This document shows, piece by piece, positions 1 through 7,649 of a DNA stretch of 64,000 nucleotides. The stretch is from contig NZ_SJKB01000005.1 in assembly GCF_004331465.1 (NCBI RefSeq), positions 248,001-312,000 of the forward strand. Direction: 5' to 3'. Made by a program: the position numbers and the translations under genes. The stretch is from Kribbella pittospori (GTDB lineage Bacteria > Actinomycetota > Actinomycetes > Propionibacteriales > Kribbellaceae). Each line of letters begins with the position of its first letter. The stretch's first letter is position 1. The notes beneath the pieces are model-generated. The model did no database searches and was not told where the DNA came from. It worked only from the letters and a program-made list of their open reading frames with translations.

Positions 1-520
1 CCCAGGTCTTCGGCACCTGCAGCCCGAGCTTGGTATAGATCGGGATGTTGTACAGGACGGCTCCGCCCATGAACCCGCCGGACGGCACGCCGTAGACCTT
101 GTCGCCCGACGTCACCGTCTTGGTGAAGTTCTCGTCCAGGTCGCCGATGTAGGACTGGTCGCTGATCGGGACGAGGTTCTTCTCCGGCGCGATCGCCTGG
201 AACAGCGACCCGGTGTTGTAGGCGAAGACATCGGTCATGTCGCCGGTGGACAGCCGGGTCTTGACGATGTTGTCGCCCTCGCTACCGGCCGGCCTGGTCT
301 CCAGGTTGACGGTGATACCAGGGTTCTTGGCCGTGAAGTCCTTGGTGAGCTGCGTGGCGTCCTTGAGATCCTGGTCCTGATTGCCGATCAGGTAGGTGAT
401 CTCGACCGAGGTGGCCCCCGCATCGTCACTGGAACCGAGACTGCCCGCGCTGCACGCGGTCAGTGCGAGCGAGCAGGCCGCGACGACGGCCAGTCCTCTC
501 GTGCCTGGGCGGAACGTCAT
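1..520 (-). CDS. Sugar ABC transporter substrate-binding lipoprotein (3' end outside window)
   Basis: This is the N-terminal 173 codons of an extracellular solute-binding protein that would deliver a sugar to a MalFG-type importer. The start is the second of two adjacent ATG codons (520), which is better spaced from the GGAGG at 526-530 than the first (523). A lipoprotein signal peptide is visible: a charged start, a hydrophobic stretch and the lipobox LTAC near residue 22. The mature part has the usual short acidic/Ser linker followed by an ITYLIGNQDQ beta strand. It lies 64 bp downstream of the alpha-L-rhamnosidase on the same strand, so a rhamnoside or rhamnose-containing oligosaccharide is the likely ligand (inference). 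The permeases would lie beyond base 1. Confidence 0.85.
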   Translation of the reverse strand, partial: MTFRPGTRGLAVVAACSLALTACSAGSLGSSDDAGATSVEITYLIGNQDQDLKDATQLTKDFTAKNPGITVNLETRPAGSEGDNIVKTRLSTGDMTDVFAYNTGSLFQAIAPEKNLVPISDQSYIGDLDENFTKTVTSGDKVYGVPSGGFMGGAVLYNIPIYTKLGLQVPKTW

Positions 521-584
521 CATGACCTCCAAGGGATGTTTCATCAGGGCATCTGCAGCGGGGCGGAGTCGTCCAGGTGGTTGG

Positions 585-3371
585 TCAGTTGTTGTCGAGA
601 AGGGTTTCGAGCCGGGCCTGAAGTGCTTCGGCGCGGGGGGAGAAGCCGCGCGGGCTAATGGCTTCGACCAGTTGGGTCGCGGGCTGGTCGAGGTACCGCT
701 CCAGCCGGCCGGCCAGTTCGGCGTCGTCGGTGACGACCTCGTTCTCCCGGGCCGCCGCGGAGATCTCGTCCCAGCTCGGCTCGTGGTCCATCAGTTGCCG
801 GATGCTCGCATCCGCGGGCAGTGCCGGCATTGCGGCGTACGTGTCGTCGCCGGTCCACTCGTGGGTCCCGTGGCCGACCTCGACCTGCTCGTCCGCACCG
901 GGTACGGCGACCTGTGCGCGGGCGCCGACCGGGACGGTGACTGTCAGCGTGATCCGGCCGTCGGCTCGCGTCCACGAGACCGCGGCCTCGCCGTACGGGG
1001 TGAGGTGCTTGGCGGAGACGCTCGTGAGGTGCGAGGAGAACAGCGGGCGTACCACGATCGTCCGGTACCCCGGATCGCCCGGGGCAAGACCCGCGACCCG
1101 GCGGTGCATCCAGTCGGCGACGGCACCGAGGGCGTAGTGGTTGAACGAGGTCATCTGGCCGGGGTTGATGCTGCCGTCGGGCAACATGCTGTCCCAGCGT
1201 TCCCAGACCGTCGTGGCTCCCATCGTCACTGCGTACAGCCAAGAGGGGCAGCCTGTCTGTAGCAGGAGGCGGTACGCGAGGTCAGGATGTCCGGAATCGG
1301 CCAGTGCGTCGGCCATCAGCGGCGTACCGACGAATCCGGTGCTGATCCGGAAGCCCGACGTACGGACGAGGTCGGCGAGACGTTCGCCGGCACGTTGACG
1401 CTGTGCGTCCGTGGGCAGCAGAGCCCACTGCAGGGCTAGTGCGTACGTCGTTGCCGCGTCGCTCAGTACGCGACCGCCTTCGGTGGCGTACTCCGCTGCG
1501 AACGACTGCCGGACCCGTGCGGCCAGGTCGGCATACTCGCCGGCCAGGTCCGAGTCACCGACAACCTCCGCGGCCTTGGCAACGACCTCGGCCGAGCGGG
1601 CCAGGTGTGCGGTGGCGATGACGTCGGGGTCGGCCTTCGCCCGGAACGGGTTGTCCGGCGGCGCGGTCGGGTCGAGCCAGTCGCCGAACTGGAAGCCGCC
1701 GGACCAGAGCAGGTCACTGCCGGCCAGGTTCGCCATTTTGTCGACCCAGGCACGCATGCTCGGCAACTGGCGGGCCAGCAGACCCGCGTCGCCGGTGCGC
1801 TCGTAGATCACCCACGGCACGATCGTTGCCGCGTCACCCCATGCGGCCGTGGCCGGGCCGTTGTGCTTGAGCACGTCCGGGATCACGAACGGCACCGAGC
1901 CGTCCTTCTGCTGCTCGGCGGCCAGGTCGGCCAGCCAGTTGGTGAGGAAGCCGGCGGTGTCGAACAGGAAACTCGCGGTGGGGGAGAAGACCTGGATGTC
2001 ACCGGTCCAGCCGAGCCGCTCGTCGCGCTGCGGGCAGTCGGTCGGTACGTCGACGAAGTTGCCGCGCATGCCCCAGACGACGTTCTCGTGGAAGCGGTTG
2101 AGCAGCTTGTGCGACGAGTCGAACCAGCCGGTGCGGCGCAGGTCCGAGCCCACGACGACAGCCTCGAGGTCGTCGAGCCGGAGTTCACTGACGCCGGTGA
2201 CCTCGGCGTACCGGAAGCCGTGGAAGGTGAGCGGCGAGTCGAGCGTGACTGCGTCCGGCCCGGCCAGGACGTACGAGTCGGTGGCCTTCGCGGTCCGCAG
2301 TGGGCGTACGCCGAGCTCGCCGTTCTCGAGGACCTCGGCGTGCCGCAGGACGATCTCGTCACCGGCCGTGCCGCCGCGGACCTTGAGGCGGATCCGGCCG
2401 ACGACGTTCTGGCCGAAGTCGACCAGCGTCTTGCCCGTCGGCGAGCTCGTGATCTCGACCGCGGGCACGATCTCGGTGATGCGGACCGGCGGGCCGTCGG
2501 GTGCGACCAGGAGGTTGAGGTCGGCGTCGAGTACGTCGACTGCGCTGGCGTCGCCGGGCGTCCGACGGAGGTCCGTGCGCTGGCCGTCGTACAGATCGTC
2601 GGCGACGACGGCGCTTTCGCGGGCGGTCCAGGTGTCGTCGCTGCCGAACGTGTGAACCTGCCCGTCCTCGGTCGTGACCTCGAGCTGGGCGAGTACGGCG
2701 AGACGGTCGCCGTACAGGGAGTTCTGGCCGTGGAAACCGAGCCGGCCGCGGTACCAGCCGTTTCCGACCAGGAACTCGAGGCGGTTCTCGCCGGACCGCA
2801 CCAGGCTGGTCACGTCGTAGGTCTGATAGCGGAGCCGCTGCTGGTACGCCGTCCAGCCCGGGGCCAGCTCCTCGTCGCCGACACGTTCGCCATTGAGCTC
2901 CGGCAGGTAGATGCCCTGCGCGGTGGCGTAGAGGCGGGCCTTGACGATGCCGTCGGGCAGCTCGGCGACGCCGCTCAGCAGGGGAGCGGGGGAGCCGTAG
3001 CTGTTGCCTCGCGGGCTGACGAAGCGCGCGCTCCAGTCGGCCGACGTGAGCAAACCGGCCTCGACCGTCGCGGCCTCGCTCCAGTCGCTCCACTCGTCGT
3101 TCCCACGCACTCGCACCCGGACCTGCGCCGACTGCCGCGCCGCGAGCGGGTCACCGGGCCACGGGACCAGCACCTGGTCGGGGGACTGGACCGTGTACAC
3201 CTGCGCCGAGCCGGTGGTGATCTCGACCTCGTACGCCGTCTGCGCGTACGCGGCGTCCGCGGTCGGGATCTGCCACGACAGCCGTGGGGTCGCCGTACCG
3301 ATGCCCAGCACGGAGCCGGCGTCGGTGCGGTGCTCGAAACGGAGGAAGGTGGGTGCGGCGAGGTTCGACAT
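585..3371 (-). CDS. GH78 alpha-L-rhamnosidase
   Basis: A 928-aa glycoside hydrolase expected to release terminal alpha-L-rhamnose from plant glycosides or pectin fragments by inversion. The order fits GH78: an N-terminal Ig-like domain (about 1-110), beta-sandwich domains (about 115-410), an (alpha/alpha)6 barrel (about 420-790) and a C-terminal beta domain. The family signature DCPQRDERLGWTGD is at about 445-458, where E451 is the probable general acid. The probable base is E724 in TVWERWDS. No signal peptide is seen, so the enzyme is probably cytoplasmic and acts on imported oligosaccharides. The ATG start has GGAG five bases upstream. It is first in an operon with the lipoprotein gene below it and is divergent from an AraC regulator. 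Confidence 0.93.
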   Translation of the reverse strand: MSNLAAPTFLRFEHRTDAGSVLGIGTATPRLSWQIPTADAAYAQTAYEVEITTGSAQVYTVQSPDQVLVPWPGDPLAARQSAQVRVRVRGNDEWSDWSEAATVEAGLLTSADWSARFVSPRGNSYGSPAPLLSGVAELPDGIVKARLYATAQGIYLPELNGERVGDEELAPGWTAYQQRLRYQTYDVTSLVRSGENRLEFLVGNGWYRGRLGFHGQNSLYGDRLAVLAQLEVTTEDGQVHTFGSDDTWTARESAVVADDLYDGQRTDLRRTPGDASAVDVLDADLNLLVAPDGPPVRITEIVPAVEITSSPTGKTLVDFGQNVVGRIRLKVRGGTAGDEIVLRHAEVLENGELGVRPLRTAKATDSYVLAGPDAVTLDSPLTFHGFRYAEVTGVSELRLDDLEAVVVGSDLRRTGWFDSSHKLLNRFHENVVWGMRGNFVDVPTDCPQRDERLGWTGDIQVFSPTASFLFDTAGFLTNWLADLAAEQQKDGSVPFVIPDVLKHNGPATAAWGDAATIVPWVIYERTGDAGLLARQLPSMRAWVDKMANLAGSDLLWSGGFQFGDWLDPTAPPDNPFRAKADPDVIATAHLARSAEVVAKAAEVVGDSDLAGEYADLAARVRQSFAAEYATEGGRVLSDAATTYALALQWALLPTDAQRQRAGERLADLVRTSGFRISTGFVGTPLMADALADSGHPDLAYRLLLQTGCPSWLYAVTMGATTVWERWDSMLPDGSINPGQMTSFNHYALGAVADWMHRRVAGLAPGDPGYRTIVVRPLFSSHLTSVSAKHLTPYGEAAVSWTRADGRITLTVTVPVGARAQVAVPGADEQVEVGHGTHEWTGDDTYAAMPALPADASIRQLMDHEPSWDEISAAARENEVVTDDAELAGRLERYLDQPATQLVEAISPRGFSPRAEALQARLETLLDNN

Positions 3372-3552
3372 AAGACTCCAACCGGCGAGTGAAACGATTC
3401 ATTGGGTGCTGTGGCGAAGCGGCTCGCTGCGTTACGGATTGATGGCGGAGAGGTTTCGCCTGTCCCCCGATCCTGCGACCGATCGCCGCCGGGGGCTAGC
3501 CCGGAGTGCACTCGCGCTAGCACAAAATGCACCTTGGCCCGTATCGTGAGGC

Positions 3553-4449
3553 ATGGCCGACGAGCCAGTGAGGACCAAAGGGACACTGCTGCACTTCGTC
3601 GAAGGGACGATCGTGCACGCAGGTCCGCATGTGCACGAGGACTGCCATCCACTGCACACGCACAGCTTCTTCGAGCTGGCGTTGGTGACAGGCGGTGAAG
3701 GGGTTCACCACAGCCAGGCCGGGCGTCAGGACCTGCGCGTCGGCGACGTGGTGGTGCTGCGACCGGGCGTGTGGCACGAGTACGAGCGATGCCGTTCGCT
3801 CGAGGTCTACAACTGCTGCTTCTCGGCCGACCTGGTTCAGCGCGAACTGGCCTGGACGCGCGAGGATCCCTTGCTGGGTTATCTGTTGTGGACTGGACCT
3901 TTCTCCGCGCAGCGACGTGGAGTGCTGAGCACGCACCTCGACGACGAGACACTCGCCGAGGCGCTCGGTCATCTGGACGGCCTGCGGCAGCTACGCAACC
4001 AGTCGATGCGCCGGCATCGCGGTGATCTGATCGGGTGGCTGTCGCTGTACCTGAGTTGTGTCGCGCGGACCGTCGGCGAACGCGACGAGCTCGGCCGGCA
4101 GACGCATCCCGCCGTACTGGCTGCGATGCGGATGATGGAGGCGGAGCCGGCGCGGCCGTGGACGCTGACCGATCTGGCGCAGGAGTTGCACCTGGCGCCG
4201 GGGTATCTGGTCCGGTTGTTCAAGTCCGCGACCGGGATGCCGCCGATGGCGTACCTGTCCCGGCATCGGGTCGAGCTCGCGGCCGTTCAACTGCTGCACA
4301 CGGACCTGCCGATCGCCCGGATCGGTGAGGCGGTCGGGTGGCCGGATCAGAATTACTTCGCCCGGCGGTTCAAGTCCCACTACGGCCTCAGCGCAAGCAC
4401 GTATCGGCAACGTTTCAATCAGCCGAGGCTCACGCATTCCTTGCGCTGA
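3553..4449 (+). CDS. AraC family transcriptional regulator with cupin sensor domain
   Basis: A 298-aa regulator. Residues about 20-110 form a cupin-like sugar-sensing domain with several His/Glu residues (HVHED, HTHSFFE). Residues about 195-290 carry the two AraC helix-turn-helix motifs: WTLTDLAQELHLAPGYLVRLFK, then IARIGEAVGWPDQNYFARRFK. The layout is that of RhaS/RhaR-type proteins. The gene starts 181 bp from the divergent rhamnosidase, so it probably activates that operon and itself from the shared intergenic region (inference from position). Its 3' end overlaps the convergent TetR gene by 20 bp. Confidence 0.9.
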   Translation: MADEPVRTKGTLLHFVEGTIVHAGPHVHEDCHPLHTHSFFELALVTGGEGVHHSQAGRQDLRVGDVVVLRPGVWHEYERCRSLEVYNCCFSADLVQRELAWTREDPLLGYLLWTGPFSAQRRGVLSTHLDDETLAEALGHLDGLRQLRNQSMRRHRGDLIGWLSLYLSCVARTVGERDELGRQTHPAVLAAMRMMEAEPARPWTLTDLAQELHLAPGYLVRLFKSATGMPPMAYLSRHRVELAAVQLLHTDLPIARIGEAVGWPDQNYFARRFKSHYGLSASTYRQRFNQPRLTHSLR

Positions 4450-5119
4450 TCAGGAGGTCGAGGCCGTCGAGGATGCGGGCGAGACCGAACTCGAGTCCCT
4501 GGTTCTCCTGACCGCTCGGGGTGTGCAGTGCGGCGACGAGGCTCGGGAACCGGTCCGCCTCGGCGGCGAGGATCCCGGCGAAGGCAGCGGTGAAGGACTC
4601 CTCGGTGAGACCTTGCCGGCCGCCGGGCATGGTGGCGGTCTGCAGAGCGATGGTGCGGATGTGGCCGGACAGGACCAGGATCGAGTCGAGTTGCTCAGTG
4701 CCGTTCAGGCCGGAGTCGGTCAGGGCCTGCACGCCCCGATCGAGCCAGGCGGCCTCGTTCGGCCCGACGGGGCGGCGTCCGACGGTGGACAGCAGTAGCC
4801 ACGGATGGCGGTTGAAGCCGTCGAACAGGTCCATCGACCACGCGTGCAACGCCTCGCGCCAGGACAGCCCGGGATGCTCGGGTGGTTCGCCCATGGCCAG
4901 GTCGCTCATCACCGCGACCAGCTCGGTCTTGCCGGGCACGTAGCGATAGAGCGCCATTTTGGTGACCGGCAGGTCGTCGGCCACGCGCTGCATGGAGACC
5001 GCGTCGAGGCCCTCGGCATCCGCGATCCGGATCGCCGCCTCCGCGATACCGGTCAGCGTCATCGCCGGTTTCGGCCCGCGGCTCGGCGGCTGCTGCCGCC
5101 CCCAGAGGAGTTCCGTCAT
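4430..5119 (-). CDS. TetR family repressor
   Basis: A 229-aa regulator with a short basic N-terminus, an HTH at about 25-65 (ALYRYVPGKTELVAVM is the recognition-helix end typical of TetR_N) and a longer C-terminal ligand-binding domain of the TetR_C type seen in tetracycline-repressor-like proteins. The start at 5119 was chosen because GGAAGG lies just upstream. A longer frame to 5182 would run across the operator. It is divergent from the flavin monooxygenase gene, and a perfect palindrome lies between them. The usual arrangement is that the repressor blocks both genes until a small aromatic ligand binds. Confidence 0.88.
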   Translation of the reverse strand: MTELLWGRQQPPSRGPKPAMTLTGIAEAAIRIADAEGLDAVSMQRVADDLPVTKMALYRYVPGKTELVAVMSDLAMGEPPEHPGLSWREALHAWSMDLFDGFNRHPWLLLSTVGRRPVGPNEAAWLDRGVQALTDSGLNGTEQLDSILVLSGHIRTIALQTATMPGGRQGLTEESFTAAFAGILAAEADRFPSLVAALHTPSGQENQGLEFGLARILDGLDLLISARNA

Positions 5120-5164
5120 CGCCTTCCTTCCCAAAGCGCTTGAACTGTGTCTACCATACACTTT

Positions 5165-5185
5165 ACTGTGTCCGACGGACACAGT
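5165..5185. promoter_or_regulatory. Perfect palindromic operator for the TetR/monooxygenase pair
   Basis: Two 10-bp arms, ACTGTGTCCG and CGGACACAGT, flank a single A, a perfect 21-bp inverted repeat. A second half site, ACTGTGTC, begins exactly 21 bp upstream at 5144, two helical turns away, and is followed by an imperfect GTGT/ACAC symmetry. The site lies between the divergent TetR start (5119) and the monooxygenase start (5208), 22 bp before the latter, where a bound repressor would block transcription. Assignment to TetR is by position and symmetry only. Confidence 0.75.
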
Positions 5186-5207
5186 TAACGATGATGGAGG
5201 CAGACAG

Positions 5208-6455
5208 ATGAAGGTTCTGGTGTCGGGTGCGAGCGTCGCGGGCCCGTCGGTGGCGCTCTGGCTGGGCCGGTCCGGTCACGAGGTGACCGTGGTCGAGGTC
5301 GCGCCGGCGTTGCGGCAGGGTGGGTACGCCGTGGACTTCCGCGGTGAGGTGAACAAGGTCGTCCTGGACAAGATGGGCGTGCTGCCAGATCTGCGGGCGC
5401 TGCAGACCGGCGGCACCGCGATGCGGTTCGTCGACGAGGACGGCCGGCAGTTGATGCGGATGCCGGAGGAGTTCGCCGGCGGCGAGCTCGAAGTACTGCG
5501 GGCCGACCTGTCCCGGGTGTTCTACGAGCACAGCCGCGGACAGGCGTCGTACCGGTTCGGTGACTCGATCGCGAGCCTGCGCGAGCATTCGGGCGGGGTC
5601 GATGTGCGGTTCGAGAGTGGATTGGAGGAGACGTACGACGTGGTCGTGGGGGCGGACGGCATGCACTCGGTCGTACGGCGGCTCGCGTTCGCGCCGGAGC
5701 AGGTGACCGAGCGGCATCTCGGTTACTACGTTGCCGGGTGGGAGGCGCCGAACACGATGGGGATCAGCGGCGACGCACTGCAGTACAACGTGCCCGGGAA
5801 GCTGGCGAGCGTCGGTGCGGACCGGCGTGACCCGGCGCTGGTGCAGACGCTGTTCGTCTTCAAGTCACCGCAGCTCAGCTACCACCGGCGCAACCTGGAC
5901 GAGCAGAAGGCCATCGTCCGCGAGCACTTCGAGGACGTCGGCTGGCACGTACCGTGGATGCTCGACGCGTTGCCCGCGGCAACGGAGCTGTACTTCGACT
6001 CGATCAGCCGGGTGCACGTGGACAGCTGGTCGACCGGCCGGGTGGTGCTGCTCGGCGACGCTGGGTACGGCGCGACGTTCGGTGCGCTGGGCACAAGTAC
6101 GGCGGTGATCGGCGCGTACGTGCTGGCGGGGGAGCTGGCAGAGTCTCGCGGCGACTACCGAGCGGCGTTCTCGCGGTACGAAGCGCGGCTGCGGAAGGCG
6201 GTGCAGACCACGCAGGACGGCAGCCGGACCGGTCAGTTCCTTGCCCCGGCGACGCAGCTCGGGATCACTGCGCGAAACAGGATTCTGAACACGAAGTTCT
6301 TCATGAACCAGATGCTCAAGATGGCTCAGAAGATCAGCAACCTGATCGATCTGCCGGCGTACCCGGTGCTCGATCAGGGCAGCAGCGGCAGCCTCGCCAG
6401 GAACCTCTCCCAGGGGTCCGGGAACCAGCCAGGCACGCCCAGGACCGCCAGGTAG
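5208..6455 (+). CDS. FAD-dependent monooxygenase (PHBH/TetX-like)
   Basis: A 415-aa class A flavoprotein monooxygenase. It opens with the Rossmann motif GASVAGPSVALWLGRSGHEV (about 7-26). It has the DG motif VVVGADGMHSVVRR (about 148-161) and the second FAD motif VVLLGDAGYGATFGALGTS (about 282-300). These enzymes hydroxylate aromatic compounds or inactivate antibiotics such as tetracyclines and rifamycins. The TetR partner suggests induction by the substrate. The ATG at 5208 follows GATGGAGG. The last 27 codons overlap the convergent gene at 6374 by 82 bp. The substrate cannot be read from the sequence. Confidence 0.88.
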   Translation: MKVLVSGASVAGPSVALWLGRSGHEVTVVEVAPALRQGGYAVDFRGEVNKVVLDKMGVLPDLRALQTGGTAMRFVDEDGRQLMRMPEEFAGGELEVLRADLSRVFYEHSRGQASYRFGDSIASLREHSGGVDVRFESGLEETYDVVVGADGMHSVVRRLAFAPEQVTERHLGYYVAGWEAPNTMGISGDALQYNVPGKLASVGADRRDPALVQTLFVFKSPQLSYHRRNLDEQKAIVREHFEDVGWHVPWMLDALPAATELYFDSISRVHVDSWSTGRVVLLGDAGYGATFGALGTSTAVIGAYVLAGELAESRGDYRAAFSRYEARLRKAVQTTQDGSRTGQFLAPATQLGITARNRILNTKFFMNQMLKMAQKISNLIDLPAYPVLDQGSSGSLARNLSQGSGNQPGTPRTAR

Positions 6456-6832
6456 AGCCAGATCGCGATCAGTACGCAGATGAACAGCGCGATGGTGCCG
6501 AGCATCTTCAGCCAGGCCGGCTGCTTACCGGTCCAGGCGGTGAGCGCCTTGACCCAGTCCTTGACCTTGTAAAGCACCCGCTGGGCCCACTCGAACTCGC
6601 TCGCGAGTACGGCGAGACCCGCGATGAACAAGGGGATCCCGCCCGGTCCCGGCAACCATCCGGTCAGCGGCGCGGCGATGAGCAGCAACCCGCCGACCAC
6701 GCCCACGCCGATCCGGTAGACGAGATGCTTCGTCGGGTTCGCCCGGATGCGCCGCCGCCACTCCCACCGGTCGTCGTCAGCGTCCAGCGTGATGTTGTGA
6801 TCAGTGCGGTCGGGAGTCTTCTGCTCGGCCAC
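6374..6832 (-). CDS. PGPGW-motif membrane protein (TIGR02611-like)
   Basis: A 152-aa small membrane protein. The N-terminal 30 residues are hydrophilic. A basic helix (RRRIRANPTKHLVYRIGVGVVG) leads into a membrane segment, followed by the family signature LTGWLPGPGGIPLFIAGLAVLASEFEWAQ. A further hydrophobic segment lies at about 110-132 (LGTIALFICVLIAIWLYLAV). The family is widespread in actinobacteria and has no established function. It overlaps the convergent monooxygenase by 82 bp. Confidence 0.8.
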   Translation of the reverse strand: MAEQKTPDRTDHNITLDADDDRWEWRRRIRANPTKHLVYRIGVGVVGGLLLIAAPLTGWLPGPGGIPLFIAGLAVLASEFEWAQRVLYKVKDWVKALTAWTGKQPAWLKMLGTIALFICVLIAIWLYLAVLGVPGWFPDPWERFLARLPLLP

Positions 6833-7046
6833 AGACCCAGCCTACGTGGTGGGAGGTGCCGGGACGGCGCAGCTGCGACCTGGGGCAAGCGATTGCGCGA
6901 ACCGGGCGGCGAGAGATCAACCGTTCGAAGTCGTGACATTGCGACCCGATCGCCTCACACTGGCGTCACCGATCGGGGCGTGACCGGCACTTTTCGTGAC
7001 CAGCCGGTCTCCAAATTGGGTGTCCGAGCCATGGGGGGCTGGGGGC

Positions 7047-7649
7047 ATGATCCGAGTCGTTCTCGGGCATCACGGCGCGCTGCTGCGCGGGGCGTTGGCG
7101 ACCGTGATGTCACAGGAAGAAAATCTGGAGGTGCCGGCCGAGGTCGAGTCGGCGCAGGGCGTCGTGGCCGCTGTGGCACGGACGAAGCCGGACGTGGTGG
7201 TCCTCGACGCGTCGCTGGCGGACGAGTTGGTCAGCGCCGGGCTCTGCGAGCCGCGGCCAGGTACGGGCCTGCTGATCCTGATCGACCGCGACGCGGTCAG
7301 CCGGACCTGCCTGGAGTTCGCGCGGCTGGCGCCGAGGATCGGGTTCATCGCGACGGACGCCTCGACGGCCGAACTGGTCGAGGCGGTACGAAGTGTGGCC
7401 AAGGGCGAGCCGGTGATCGATCCTGTCGTGGCGCTTGCCGCGTTGCGCGCAGAGCCCAATCCACTCACCGGGCGCGAGCAGGAGGTGCTGCGGCTGGTGT
7501 CGACCGGTGCCACCGGCCAGGAGATCGCGCACCGACTCAACCTGAGCTCGGGCACGGTCCGCAACTACCTGTCGCACATCCTGGCCAAGGTCGGCGCGCG
7601 CAGCCGGATCGAGGCGGTCCTGAAGGCTCAGGAAGCGGGCTGGATCTGA
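7047..7649 (+). CDS. LuxR/NarL-type response regulator with degenerate receiver
   Basis: A 200-aa protein with a receiver-like domain (about 1-120) and a C-terminal GerE helix-turn-helix (about 137-200: LTGREQEVLRLVSTGATGQEIAHRL). The ATG at 7047 was chosen because a normal NarL-type N-terminus begins there (MIRVVLGHHG). The putative phosphoacceptor D54 is present in VVVLD. The acidic pair that binds Mg is replaced by H8-H9, and the conserved Lys after strand 5 is T103 in IATDAS. Phosphorelay control is therefore doubtful. No histidine kinase is adjacent. It is convergent with the lanthipeptide exporter, overlapping it by 22 bp. Confidence 0.85.
   Translation: MIRVVLGHHGALLRGALATVMSQEENLEVPAEVESAQGVVAAVARTKPDVVVLDASLADELVSAGLCEPRPGTGLLILIDRDAVSRTCLEFARLAPRIGFIATDASTAELVEAVRSVAKGEPVIDPVVALAALRAEPNPLTGREQEVLRLVSTGATGQEIAHRLNLSSGTVRNYLSHILAKVGARSRIEAVLKAQEAGWI

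Noticed and set aside
7047..7649. Dedicated regulator of the lanthipeptide operon
   Set aside because: It is convergent rather than upstream, and no binding site could be defined; kept only as a possibility.
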